From Mycobacterium scrofulaceum (lineage in GTDB: Bacteria > Actinomycetota > Actinomycetes > Mycobacteriales > Mycobacteriaceae), in NCBI RefSeq assembly GCF_001667885.1, contig NZ_LZJW01000171.1, positions 109,391-173,390 of the forward strand: DNA of 64,000 nt, read 5' to 3'. Below, piece by piece: positions 18,382-26,300 of this stretch. The position numbers and the translations under genes are program-made. The notes beneath the pieces are model-generated. The model had not been told where the DNA came from. It was given only the letters and a program-made list of their open reading frames with translations, and searched no databases. Numbering within the stretch: position 1 is the first letter of the stretch; each line of letters opens with the position of its first letter.

Positions 18382-19193
18382 CGGCCAGCGCGAACGGTGA
18401 GGCGCCACCCAAGAACGGCTTTCAAGTCCGCCTGACCAATTTCGAGGGGCCGTTCGATCTGCTGCTGCAGCTGATCTTCGCCCATCGCCTCGACGTCACC
18501 GAGGTGGCGCTGCACCAGGTGACCGACGACTTCATCGCCTACACCCGCGAGATCGGCTCCCAGTTGGACCTCGAGGAGACCACCGCGTTCCTGGTGGTCG
18601 CCGCCACCCTGCTCGACCTCAAGGCGGCCCGGCTGCTGCCGGCCGGCCAGGTCGACGACGAGGAGGACCTGGCACTGCTGGAGGTGCGCGACCTGCTGTT
18701 CGCCCGGCTGCTGCAGTACCGCGCCTTCAAGCACGTCGCCGAGATGTTCGCCGAGCTGGAGGCCACCGCGCTGCGCAGCTACCCGCGCGCGGTGTCGCTG
18801 GAGGACCGGTTCACCGAACTGCTGCCCGAGGTGATGCTCGGCGTCGACGCCGAACGCTTCGCCCAGATCGCCGCGATCGCTTTCAGCCCGCGGCCCGTGC
18901 CGACGGTGTCGATCGGGCACCTGCACGAGGTGGCGGTGTCGGTGCCCGAGCAGGCCAAGAAGCTGCTGGCCTTTCTCGAATCCCGCGGCACCGGCCAGTG
19001 GGCGACGTTCTCCGAGCTGGTCGCCGACTGCGAGGCGCCGATGGAGGTCGTCGGGCGCTTCCTGGCGCTGCTCGAGCTCTACCGGAGCCGGGCGGTAGCA
19101 TTCGACCAGTCGGAGCCGCTGGGTGTGCTCCAGATTTCATGGACCGGGGAACGTCCGGCCAGCGAAGCCTTGGTAGAAGTGCGGGACGAATGA
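18378..19193 (+). CDS. scpA: Segregation and condensation protein A
   Basis: A 271-residue kleisin subunit of the SMC-ScpAB condensin. The N-terminal SMC-binding part begins FEGPFDLLLQLI and the helical middle is rich in leucine and glutamate (LDLKAARLLP; EDLALLEVRDLLFARLLQYRAFK). The winged-helix C-terminus (about 200-260) closes the ring. GTG 18378 overlaps parA and the end overlaps scpB by four bases. Confidence 0.95.
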   Translation: MTASANGEAPPKNGFQVRLTNFEGPFDLLLQLIFAHRLDVTEVALHQVTDDFIAYTREIGSQLDLEETTAFLVVAATLLDLKAARLLPAGQVDDEEDLALLEVRDLLFARLLQYRAFKHVAEMFAELEATALRSYPRAVSLEDRFTELLPEVMLGVDAERFAQIAAIAFSPRPVPTVSIGHLHEVAVSVPEQAKKLLAFLESRGTGQWATFSELVADCEAPMEVVGRFLALLELYRSRAVAFDQSEPLGVLQISWTGERPASEALVEVRDE

Positions 19194-19900
19194 TGAGCGA
19201 GAATCTGCCCGACGTCGATCTCGACACGGATCTCGACGCGGGCATCCCGGACATCGCCGAGGCCGCGCCGATGGAGCCCGAGGAACTCGGGTCCGTGCTG
19301 GAGGCGCTGCTGCTGGTGGTCGACACCCCGGTCACCGCCGAGGCGCTGGGCGCCGCCACGCAGCAACCCGTCTACCGGGTCGCCGCGCGGCTGCAGCAGA
19401 TGGCCGACGAGCTCACCGAACGCGACAGCGGCATCGACCTGCGCCAGACCAGCGAGGGCTGGCGGATGTACACCCGCGCCCGGTTCGCGCCGTACGTGGA
19501 GAAGCTGTTGCTGGACGGCGCGCGATCCAAGCTCACCCGGGCCGCGCTGGAAACCCTGGCCGTGGTGGCCTACCGCCAGCCGGTGACCCGGGCGCGCGTC
19601 AGCGCGGTCCGCGGCGTCAACGTGGACGCCGTCATGCGGACGTTGTTGGCGCGCGGCCTGATCACCGAGGCCGGGGTCGACGACGACACCGGCGCGATCA
19701 CGTTCGCCACCACCGACCTGTTCCTGGAGCGGTTGGGCCTGACGTCGCTCGCCGACCTGCCCGACATCGCCCCGCTGCTGCCCGACGTCGACACGATCGA
19801 CGACCTGAGCGAATCCCTGGACAGCGAACCACGTTTCATCAAACTCGCCGGCGGTCAGGCGCCCGACCAGGCGCTGACGTTCGACGTGGACCAGGATTGA
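19190..19900 (+). CDS. scpB: Segregation and condensation protein B
   Basis: A 236-residue double winged-helix partner of ScpA and SMC. The conserved segment LEALLLVVDTPVTAEAL and the SKLTRAALETLAVVAYRQPV motif are diagnostic. ATG 19190 and ATG 19193 are both possible; the first overlaps the scpA stop. An acidic C-terminal tail of ~45 residues follows the second winged helix. Confidence 0.95.
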   Translation: MMSENLPDVDLDTDLDAGIPDIAEAAPMEPEELGSVLEALLLVVDTPVTAEALGAATQQPVYRVAARLQQMADELTERDSGIDLRQTSEGWRMYTRARFAPYVEKLLLDGARSKLTRAALETLAVVAYRQPVTRARVSAVRGVNVDAVMRTLLARGLITEAGVDDDTGAITFATTDLFLERLGLTSLADLPDIAPLLPDVDTIDDLSESLDSEPRFIKLAGGQAPDQALTFDVDQD

Positions 19901-20643
19901 TGGTCGAGACCGAAGGGATCCGCCTGCAAAAGGTGTTGTCGCAGGCCGGAATTGCGTCGCGGCGGGCCGCCGAGAAGTTGATTATCGACGGCCGCGTCGA
20001 GGTCGACGGGCAGGTGGTCACCGAGCTGGGCACCCGGGTCGACCCGGACGCCTCGGTGATCCGCGTTGACGGCGCCCGGGTGGTCCTCGACGAGTCGTTG
20101 GTGTACTTGGCGCTGAACAAGCCGCGGGGCATGCACTCGACGATGTCGGACGACCGGGGCCGGCCGTGCATCGGCGACCTGGTGGAACGCCGGGTGCGGG
20201 GCAACAAGAACCTCTTTCACGTCGGCCGGCTCGACGCCGACACCGAGGGCCTGATCCTGCTGACCAATGACGGCGAGCTGGCCCACCGGTTGATGCACCC
20301 CTCGCACGAGGTGCCCAAGACCTACCTGGCGACCGTGACGGGGACGGTGCCGCGGGGGCTGGGCAAGCGGCTGAAGGCGGGAATCGACTTGGACGACGGC
20401 CCCGCGCGCGTCGACGATTTCGCGGTGGTGGACGCCATTCCGGGCAAGACCCTGGTGCGGGTGGTGCTGCACGAGGGGCGCAACCGCATCGTGCGCCGGC
20501 TGCTCGGCGCCGCCGGCTTCCCGGTCGAGGCGCTGGTGCGCACCGACATCGGACCTTTGGCGCTGGGCAAGCAACGCCCGGGCAGCATCCGGGCCTTGAG
20601 TCACGGCGAGATCGGCCAACTGTACAAGGCGGTCGGGCTGTGA
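19900..20643 (+). CDS. rluB: 23S rRNA pseudouridine synthase (RluB/RsuA family)
   Basis: A 247-residue enzyme with an N-terminal S4 domain (RLQKVLSQAGIASRRAAEK) and the catalytic aspartate motif GRLDADTEGLILLTNDG. The position between scpB and cmk matches Rv1711 and many other bacteria. ATG 19900 overlaps the scpB stop by one base. The 3' end carries one copy of an 11-bp direct repeat linked to the cmk insertion. Confidence 0.93.
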   Translation: MVETEGIRLQKVLSQAGIASRRAAEKLIIDGRVEVDGQVVTELGTRVDPDASVIRVDGARVVLDESLVYLALNKPRGMHSTMSDDRGRPCIGDLVERRVRGNKNLFHVGRLDADTEGLILLTNDGELAHRLMHPSHEVPKTYLATVTGTVPRGLGKRLKAGIDLDDGPARVDDFAVVDAIPGKTLVRVVLHEGRNRIVRRLLGAAGFPVEALVRTDIGPLALGKQRPGSIRALSHGEIGQLYKAVGL

Positions 20644-20703
20644 GCGGAACGAGCGGAACGAACGCAGTGAGTGACGGGAGTGAAGCGAGCCATCGGGCTG
20701 TGA
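20633..20703 (+). repeat. 60-bp element with 11-bp direct repeats at the rluB/cmk junction
   Basis: TCGGGCTGTGA occurs at 20633-20643 (rluB end) and again at 20693-20703, exactly 60 bases apart. The intervening DNA contains repeated GAGCGGAAC and GAGTGA/GAAGCGAGC motifs. Being a multiple of three, it keeps cmk in frame from either GTG. This resembles MIRU-type elements, which sit at stop/start overlaps in mycobacterial operons. Confidence 0.55.
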
Positions 20704-21383
20704 ACCCCATTGTCGTGGCCATCGACGGACCCGCCGGAACCGGAAAGTCTTCGGTATCAAAGCAATTGGCGCGCGCCCTGCGGGCGCGCTACCTGGACAC
20801 CGGTGGGATGTACCGGATGGTGACCCTCGCGGTGCTGCGCGCCGGTATCGATCCCGCCGACGCCGATGCGGTGGCGCAGATCGCGGAGACCGCGCAGATG
20901 TCGGTGGACTACCAGCCCGAGGGTGATCGCTTTTTCCTTGCGGGAGAGGATGTCTCGGCGGAGATCCGCGGTGACCGGGTCACCGGCGCGGTGTCGGCGG
21001 TGTCGTCGGTCCCCGCGGTGCGAACCCGGCTGGTGGCATTGCAGCGTGAAATGGCCGGCGGGCCGGGCAGCGTCGTGGTCGAAGGCCGCGACATCGGGAC
21101 CGTGGTCCTGCCCGACGCGCCGGTGAAGATCTTCCTCACCGCGTCGGCCGAAACCCGCGCGCGGCGGCGCAACGACCAGAACGTCGCATCGGGATTGGGC
21201 GACGACTACGACGCGGTGCTCGCCGACGTACGCCGGCGCGACCATCTGGATTCCACTCGCGCGGTGTCGCCGCTGCGCGCCGCCCCGGACGCCGTCGTCG
21301 TCGACACCAGCGAGATGACCGAGGCGCAGGTGATCGACCACCTGTTGGAGCTGGTCAACCAGCGAAGCGGGGCGGTGCGATGA
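20640..21383 (+). CDS. cmk: Cytidylate kinase
   Basis: A 247-residue (d)CMP kinase, P-loop IDGPAGTGKSSVSK, with YLDTGGMYR and the VVEGRDIGTVV substrate/lid region. The first 20 codons from GTG 20640 are encoded by a 60-bp repeat element and have no counterpart in the family. GTG 20700 gives the normal ~227-residue enzyme beginning NPIVVAIDGPAG. Either start is possible; the P-loop is unaffected. It overlaps der by four bases. Confidence 0.94.
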   Translation: MSGTSGTNAVSDGSEASHRAVNPIVVAIDGPAGTGKSSVSKQLARALRARYLDTGGMYRMVTLAVLRAGIDPADADAVAQIAETAQMSVDYQPEGDRFFLAGEDVSAEIRGDRVTGAVSAVSSVPAVRTRLVALQREMAGGPGSVVVEGRDIGTVVLPDAPVKIFLTASAETRARRRNDQNVASGLGDDYDAVLADVRRRDHLDSTRAVSPLRAAPDAVVVDTSEMTEAQVIDHLLELVNQRSGAVR

Positions 21384-22780
21384 CTTCCGACGGCACCTGG
21401 ACCGACGAAAGCGATTGGGAGTCGGTCGAATCGGAGCTCGAGGAGCAGGCCGAGGCCGGTCCCGCGCCCGTCGTGGCGGTGGTCGGACGGCCCAACGTCG
21501 GCAAGTCGACTTTGGTGAACCGGATCCTGGGCCGGCGCGAGGCGGTGGTGCAGGACATCCCGGGCGTGACCCGCGACCGGGTGTCCTACGACGCGCTGTG
21601 GACGGGACGCCGGTTCGTCGTCCAGGACACCGGCGGCTGGGAGCCTGACGCGAAGGGCCTGCAGCAGCTGGTGGCCGAACAGGCGTCGGTGGCGATGCGC
21701 ACCGCCGACGCGGTGATCCTGGTGGTCGACGCCACCGTCGGCGCCACCGCGGCCGACGAGGCGGCCGCCCGGATTCTGTTGCGCTCGGGCAAGCCCGTCT
21801 TCTTGGCCGCCAACAAGGTTGACAGCGAAAAGGGTGAGGCGGACGCGGCGGCGCTGTGGTCGCTGGGACTCGGCGAGCCGCACGCCATCAGCGCGATCCA
21901 CGGCCGCGGCGTCGCCGACCTGCTCGACGAGGTGTTGGCCGCGCTGCCGGAGGTGTCCGAGGCGGCGCCCGCACCGGGCGGCCCGCGCCGGGTGGCGCTG
22001 GTCGGCAAACCGAACGTGGGCAAGAGCTCGCTGCTGAACAAGCTGGCCGGTGACCAGCGCTCGGTGGTGCACGATGTCGCGGGGACCACGGTCGACCCGG
22101 TGGACTCGCTGATCGAATTGGGCGGCAAGGTATGGCGGTTCGTCGACACCGCGGGCCTGCGGCGCAAGGTCGGCCAAGCCAGCGGGCACGAGTTCTATGC
22201 CTCGGTGCGTACCCACTCGGCGATCGACTCGGCCGAGGTGGTGGTCGTGCTCATCGACGCCTCGGAGCCGCTGACCGAACAGGACCAGCGGGTGCTGTCC
22301 ATGGTGATCGAGGCGGGCCGCGCGCTGGTGCTGGCCTTCAACAAGTGGGACCTGGTGGACGAGGACCGGCGCGAGTTGCTGGAGCGTGAGATCGACCGCG
22401 AGCTGGTGCAGCTGCGCTGGGCGCAACGGGTCAACATCTCGGCGCGGACGGGCCGCGCGGTGCAGAAGCTGGTGCCCGCGATGGAGACGGCGCTGGCGTC
22501 GTGGGACATGCGCATCCCGACGGGCCCGCTGAATTCGTGGCTCAAGGAGGTGGTGGCGGCGACGCCGCCGCCGGTGCGCGGGGGCAAGCAGCCGCGCATC
22601 CTGTTCGCCACCCAGGCCACCGCACGCCCGCCGACGTTCGTGCTGTTCACCACCGGTTTTCTGGAGGCCGGGTACCGGCGCTTCCTGGAGCGGCGGCTGC
22701 GCGAGGCGTTCGGGTTCGAGGGTTCGCCGATCCGGATCAACGTGCGGGTGCGCGAAAAGCGGGGGACCAAGCGGCGCTGA
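21380..22780 (+). CDS. der: Ribosome-associated GTPase Der (EngA)
   Basis: A 466-residue protein with two tandem GTPase domains: G1 motifs GRPNVGKST and GKPNVGKSS, G3 DTGGW and DTAGL, G4 NKVD and NKWD. A C-terminal KH-like domain begins near residue 380. It is needed for 50S subunit assembly. An acidic ~25-residue N-terminal extension (rich in E/D/S) precedes the first P-loop. Last gene of the parA operon, matching Rv1713. Confidence 0.97.
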   Translation: MTSDGTWTDESDWESVESELEEQAEAGPAPVVAVVGRPNVGKSTLVNRILGRREAVVQDIPGVTRDRVSYDALWTGRRFVVQDTGGWEPDAKGLQQLVAEQASVAMRTADAVILVVDATVGATAADEAAARILLRSGKPVFLAANKVDSEKGEADAAALWSLGLGEPHAISAIHGRGVADLLDEVLAALPEVSEAAPAPGGPRRVALVGKPNVGKSSLLNKLAGDQRSVVHDVAGTTVDPVDSLIELGGKVWRFVDTAGLRRKVGQASGHEFYASVRTHSAIDSAEVVVVLIDASEPLTEQDQRVLSMVIEAGRALVLAFNKWDLVDEDRRELLEREIDRELVQLRWAQRVNISARTGRAVQKLVPAMETALASWDMRIPTGPLNSWLKEVVAATPPPVRGGKQPRILFATQATARPPTFVLFTTGFLEAGYRRFLERRLREAFGFEGSPIRINVRVREKRGTKRR

Positions 22781-22825
22781 GGTTCTTCGGGTTCTCTCCC
22801 GGACCAATCGGCGATTCTCGAAAGC

Positions 22826-22843
22826 GATAGCGCCGGCGATATC
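22826..22843. promoter_or_regulatory. 18-bp palindrome upstream of the SDR-cyclase-IclR operon
   Basis: GATAGCGCCGGCGATATC is palindromic except for one mismatched pair. It is almost identical to the motif at 17312-17329. It lies about 60 bp upstream of the promoter -35 box, a position suited to a regulator binding site. The IclR protein encoded in this operon is one candidate ligand. Confidence 0.45.
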
Positions 22844-22900
22844 ACTCCGCACAAAATCCCGCGATACGGAATCTGAAAGCTACATCACAGGAGAAGTCCG

Positions 22901-22930
22901 TTGACTTCGGCGCTGGATGCTCCCTACGGT
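22901..22930 (+). promoter_or_regulatory. Promoter of the SDR-cyclase-IclR operon
   Basis: TTGACT (22901-22906) and TACGGT (22925-22930) are 18 bases apart, giving a predicted start near 22937. A 30-base leader then ends in GGAGGA before the ATG at 22967. The same TTG was the only reason the reading frame appeared longer. Confidence 0.5.
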
Positions 22931-22966
22931 TCTCATATGGGCCGTTCGGCTCGTATCGCAGGAGGA

Positions 22967-23755
22967 ATGGTGAACATCGCACAGGAAGCGCCCGCCGCCG
23001 CGCGCTTCAGCGTCGAAGGCAAGTCGATCCTGATCACCGGTGCGACCGGTGCGCTGGGCAGCGTCGCGGCCCGCTCGCTCGCCGACGCGGGGGCCCGGCT
23101 CACGCTGACCGGCGGCAACGCCGCGGGCCTGGACGCCCTCGGTATCGACGACGCCGCGGTGGTCGCGCGCCGGCCCGACACCCCGGCCGACGCCCAGGCC
23201 ATGGTGGAGGCGGCGGTCGCCCGGCACGGGCGCCTCGACGGGGTGCTCGTCGCCTCGGGCATGAACCACGTCGCCCCCATCACCGAGATGGCCGTCGAGG
23301 ACTTCGACAAAGTGATGGGCGCCAACGCGCGGGGCGCCTGGCTGGTCTGCCAAGCTGCCGGACGGGTCCTGCTCGACCAGGGGACCGGCGGCAGCGTCGT
23401 GCTCGTGTCGTCGGTGCGCGGATCCCTCGGGCACGCCGCGGGCTACAGCGCCTACTGCCCGTCGAAGGGCGCCACCGACCTGCTGGCCAAGAGCCTGGCC
23501 GCCGAGTGGGGCCCGGCCGGCATTCGGGTGAACGCGCTCGCCCCCACGGTTTTCCGCTCGGAGCTCACGGAGTGGATGTACGCCGACGACGAAAAGGGCC
23601 GCGCCACCCGCGAGGCGATGTTCGCGCGAATTCCCTTGCGCCGCTTCGCCGAACCGGAGGACTTCGTCGGCGCGCTGATCTATCTGTTGAGCGACGCGTC
23701 GCGTTTCTACACCGGCCAGGTGATGTACCTGGACGGCGGATACACCGCGTGCTGA
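22967..23755 (+). CDS. Short-chain dehydrogenase/reductase
   Basis: A 262-residue classical SDR (Rv1714 in context). The cofactor motif is TGATGALG (ILITGATGALGSVAA), the catalytic serine lies in VLVSSVRG and the Y-x-x-x-K is YCPSK. The residues after the first strand suggest NAD(P)(H), but the specificity is not clear. ATG 22967 follows a GGAGG site closely; GTG 22970 would have better spacing and changes only one residue. It is co-transcribed with a cyclase-family hydrolase and an IclR regulator, suggesting a small catabolic step. Confidence 0.88.
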   Translation: MVNIAQEAPAAARFSVEGKSILITGATGALGSVAARSLADAGARLTLTGGNAAGLDALGIDDAAVVARRPDTPADAQAMVEAAVARHGRLDGVLVASGMNHVAPITEMAVEDFDKVMGANARGAWLVCQAAGRVLLDQGTGGSVVLVSSVRGSLGHAAGYSAYCPSKGATDLLAKSLAAEWGPAGIRVNALAPTVFRSELTEWMYADDEKGRATREAMFARIPLRRFAEPEDFVGALIYLLSDASRFYTGQVMYLDGGYTAC

Positions 23756-23766
23756 AAGGAACCGAC

Positions 23767-24597
23767 ATGAGTATCACCTGGCCGCTCGGCGAGGCCGAAG
23801 CCAAGCTGGAGTTCTACGACCTGTCGCATCCGTGGGGTCACGGCGTGCCGGCGTGGCCGTACTTCGAGGACGTCAGGATCGAGCGCTTGCACAACATGGC
23901 CAAGAGTCGCGTGCTGACCCAAAAGATCACCACCGTAATGCATTCCGGCACGCACATCGACGCGCCCGCGCACGTCGTGGAGGGCACCCCCTTCCTGCAC
24001 GAGATCCCGCTGAGCGCCTTCTTCGGCACCGGCGTGGTGGTGTCGATCCCGAAAGAGAAGTGGGGAGTGGTCACCGCCGACGACCTGGAGAACGCCACGC
24101 CCGAGATCCGGCCCGGCGACATCGTCGTCGTCAACACCGGCTGGCACCACAAGTACTCCGACAGCGCCGAGTACTACGCCTACTCCCCGGGCTTTTACAA
24201 GGAGGCCGGCGAGTGGTTCGCCGCCAAGGGCGTCAAGGCCGTCGGCACCGACACCCAGGCGCTGGACCACCCGATGGCGACCTCGATCGCGCCGCACGGA
24301 CCCGCCGAACACACCGGCGGGCTATTGCCCTGGGCGGTAAGGGAATACGAGGAACAAACCGGCCGACGGGTGCTCGACGACTTCCCGGAATGGGAGCCCT
24401 GCCATCGCGCGATCCTGTCGAAGGGAATCTACGGCTTCGAGAACGTCGGCGGCGACCTGGACAGGGTCACTGGCAAGCGGGTCACCTTCGCCGCGTTCCC
24501 GTGGCGCTGGGTCGGCGGCGACGGCTGCATCGTGCGGCTGGTGGCCATCGTCGACCCCACGGGCAGCTACCGCATCGAGACGGGCCGGGCGGCGTGA
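23767..24597 (+). CDS. Cyclase-family metal-dependent hydrolase (kynurenine formamidase-like)
   Basis: A 276-residue protein of the cyclase/KynB-type family. The metal-binding signature HSGTHIDAPAH is intact and a later conserved segment VGTDTQALDHP is present. Family members hydrolyse cyclic or formylated amides and related substrates; the true substrate here is unknown. It starts 11 bases after the SDR gene with AAAGGA as ribosome-binding site and overlaps the IclR gene by four bases. It matches the Rv1716-type gene. Confidence 0.82.
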   Translation: MSITWPLGEAEAKLEFYDLSHPWGHGVPAWPYFEDVRIERLHNMAKSRVLTQKITTVMHSGTHIDAPAHVVEGTPFLHEIPLSAFFGTGVVVSIPKEKWGVVTADDLENATPEIRPGDIVVVNTGWHHKYSDSAEYYAYSPGFYKEAGEWFAAKGVKAVGTDTQALDHPMATSIAPHGPAEHTGGLLPWAVREYEEQTGRRVLDDFPEWEPCHRAILSKGIYGFENVGGDLDRVTGKRVTFAAFPWRWVGGDGCIVRLVAIVDPTGSYRIETGRAA

Positions 24598-25334
24598 GTG
24601 CCGACGGCGGGATTCAGGTCATCGCCCGCGCGGCGGAGATGCTGCGGCTGCTGCAGGCCCACCCCGGTGGGCTGAGCCAGGCCGAGATCGGCGACCGGTT
24701 GGGCATGGCGCGGTCCACGGTCAGCCGGATCCTGGGCGCGCTGGAGGCCGAGGGCCTGGTTGCCTCGCGCGGGGGCCGGGGCGGGTATCGGCTGGGGCCG
24801 GAGATCGCGCGGATGGCCGGCACCGTGCGCCTCGGCGTGGTGATGGACGTGCACCCGTTCATGGAGGAGCTGTCGCGGGAGCTGGGGGAGACGGTCGACC
24901 TGTCGATCCTGGACGGGGATCGCGCGACGTTCGTCGACCAGGTGGTCTCGCCGCACCGGTTGCGGGCGATCAGCGCGGTCGGCGAGTCGTTCCCGTTGCA
25001 CTGCTGCGCCAACGGCAAGGCCCTGCTGGCCGGCCTGCCGGCCGAGCAGCTGCCGAGCCGGCTGGCGCGGCTCACCCCGAACACCATCACCAGCCCCGCG
25101 GCGCTGCGCAAGGAGCTCGACCGGGTGCGGGCCGACGGCGTCGCCTACGACCGCGAGGAGCAGACCGAGGGCATCTGTGCGGTGGGCGCCGCGCTCACGG
25201 GCGTGACGGGGCACACGGTGGCGGTCAGCGTGCCCGTGCCGGCGCCGCGCTTCTACGGCCGCGAACCCGAACTCGCCGCGGCCCTGTTGGCCTGGGTCGA
25301 GCGGGTGGACGCGGCGTTGCGGAAGGTCGATTAG
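24594..25334 (+). CDS. IclR-family transcriptional regulator
   Basis: A 246-residue regulator with an N-terminal winged helix-turn-helix (residues ~8-65; LSQAEIGDRLGMARSTVSRILGAL) and a C-terminal effector-binding GAF-like domain (PLHCCANGKALLAG; EEQTEGICAVGAAL). Matches Rv1719. GTG 24594 overlaps the cyclase stop. It probably controls the SDR-cyclase operon in response to its substrate. Confidence 0.9.
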   Translation: MSADGGIQVIARAAEMLRLLQAHPGGLSQAEIGDRLGMARSTVSRILGALEAEGLVASRGGRGGYRLGPEIARMAGTVRLGVVMDVHPFMEELSRELGETVDLSILDGDRATFVDQVVSPHRLRAISAVGESFPLHCCANGKALLAGLPAEQLPSRLARLTPNTITSPAALRKELDRVRADGVAYDREEQTEGICAVGAALTGVTGHTVAVSVPVPAPRFYGREPELAAALLAWVERVDAALRKVD

Positions 25335-25393
25335 GAAGGTGGCGGGTCGGCTGCGGTAGGCTTTCGACCTGCTGCCGGTGATCCCGGCGGCAC

Positions 25394-25467
25394 CGGGCTG
25401 TGGCGCAGTTTGGTAGCGCACTTGACTGGGGGTCAAGTGGTCGCAGGTTCAAATCCTGTCAGCCCGA
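25394..25467 (+). tRNA. tRNA-Pro (GGG)
   Basis: A 74-base cloverleaf. The acceptor arms are CGGGCTG (25394-25400) and CAGCCCG (25460-25466) with discriminator A. The anticodon stem CTTGA/TCAAG encloses the loop CTGGGGG, anticodon GGG. The T-arm contains GGTTCAAATCC. CCA is not encoded. The accessory region starts directly downstream. Confidence 0.95.
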
Positions 25468-25554
25468 CGGAGGTCATAAGTGGTTTTGCCGCTAGATCAC
25501 CAATACGCAGCAGGGGTATTTACGCCCCTCGAGGTGAGGTGAAGCTCGCCAGCT

Positions 25555-26106
25555 TCAATGGCCATTGAACGATGGGCCGAGGAAGCGCTCTACCAGTGCG
25601 TGCTGGGCAGCGCTGTCTCTGACAGGCCAGCACAATAGAGCTAGGAAGACCCGGATGAGCCATTGCGCCGCGAGAGGGTCTTGATTGTCCTCCCCGAGCA
25701 TCTCGGCGGCAAAGTTGGCGACCACTGGCGAAGTGGTCACCCAATCAACGTCAGGCGCTATCTGGAAGGATGACATCGACTCGACCACGGGATCTGACTG
25801 GATGCGTTGTAGCGCCGAAAGTGTTGCTCTGACAACGCGATCCGAACCCCTAAGTCCGTCGATGGCGTCACGTACAGAATGCAGGATCCGGGTGGCCTGG
25901 ATCGCTACGACGGCATCGCGAATGGCTGCCTTGCCGCCAGCGCGCCGATAAATAGTCGCGGGCGAGCAATGGATCCTCGCGGCCAGCGCTTCGATAGTGA
26001 AAGCGTCATAACCGACGTCGGCGATGAGGTCGGCGGCCGCGGCGTAGATCTTGTCCGCGGCGGCGCTATTCCTGTCTGCCCCGACCAGCCAATCAATCTT
26101 CGGCAC
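25555..26106 (-). CDS. TetR-family transcriptional regulator
   Basis: A 183-residue regulator with an N-terminal helix-turn-helix (about residues 15-60: IYAAAADLIADVGYDAFTIE then the recognition helix in HCSPATIYRRAGGK) and a divergent ligand domain. The GTG start at 26106 faces the divergent SDR gene. A perfect dyad in the intergenic space is a likely operator. Base composition is more AT-rich than in the housekeeping block, consistent with acquisition. Confidence 0.85.
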   Translation of the reverse strand: MPKIDWLVGADRNSAAADKIYAAAADLIADVGYDAFTIEALAARIHCSPATIYRRAGGKAAIRDAVVAIQATRILHSVRDAIDGLRGSDRVVRATLSALQRIQSDPVVESMSSFQIAPDVDWVTTSPVVANFAAEMLGEDNQDPLAAQWLIRVFLALLCWPVRDSAAQHALVERFLGPSFNGH

Positions 26107-26147
26107 GCGTCAATGCTGCCTGCAAATGCGACCAGATGGAACGCATC

Positions 26148-26160
26148 TCTCACAGTGAGA
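26148..26160. promoter_or_regulatory. Operator candidate between TetR and SDR genes
   Basis: TCTCACAGTGAGA is a perfect palindrome with a single central base. It lies 42 bases from the TetR start and about 140 bases before the SDR start. Autoregulation by the adjacent TetR protein is inferred. Confidence 0.4.
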
Positions 26161-26300
26161 TGGCGCCGGAGGCAATTATCACCCAAAGCGCCTGTTCGAC
26201 GATCGATGCTGAGGAGAGCGACTTGCTCCGGCTCGCGACTCGATTATCAACTTCGCCGCACGTCATTGACCTCACTGACGATCTTCATCAGCCTGATCGC

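Noticed and set aside
22901..22966. Longer N-terminus for the SDR starting at TTG 22901
   Set aside because: The TTG belongs to the likely -35 box and a strong GGAGG site precedes the ATG at 22967; the extra residues do not resemble the family.
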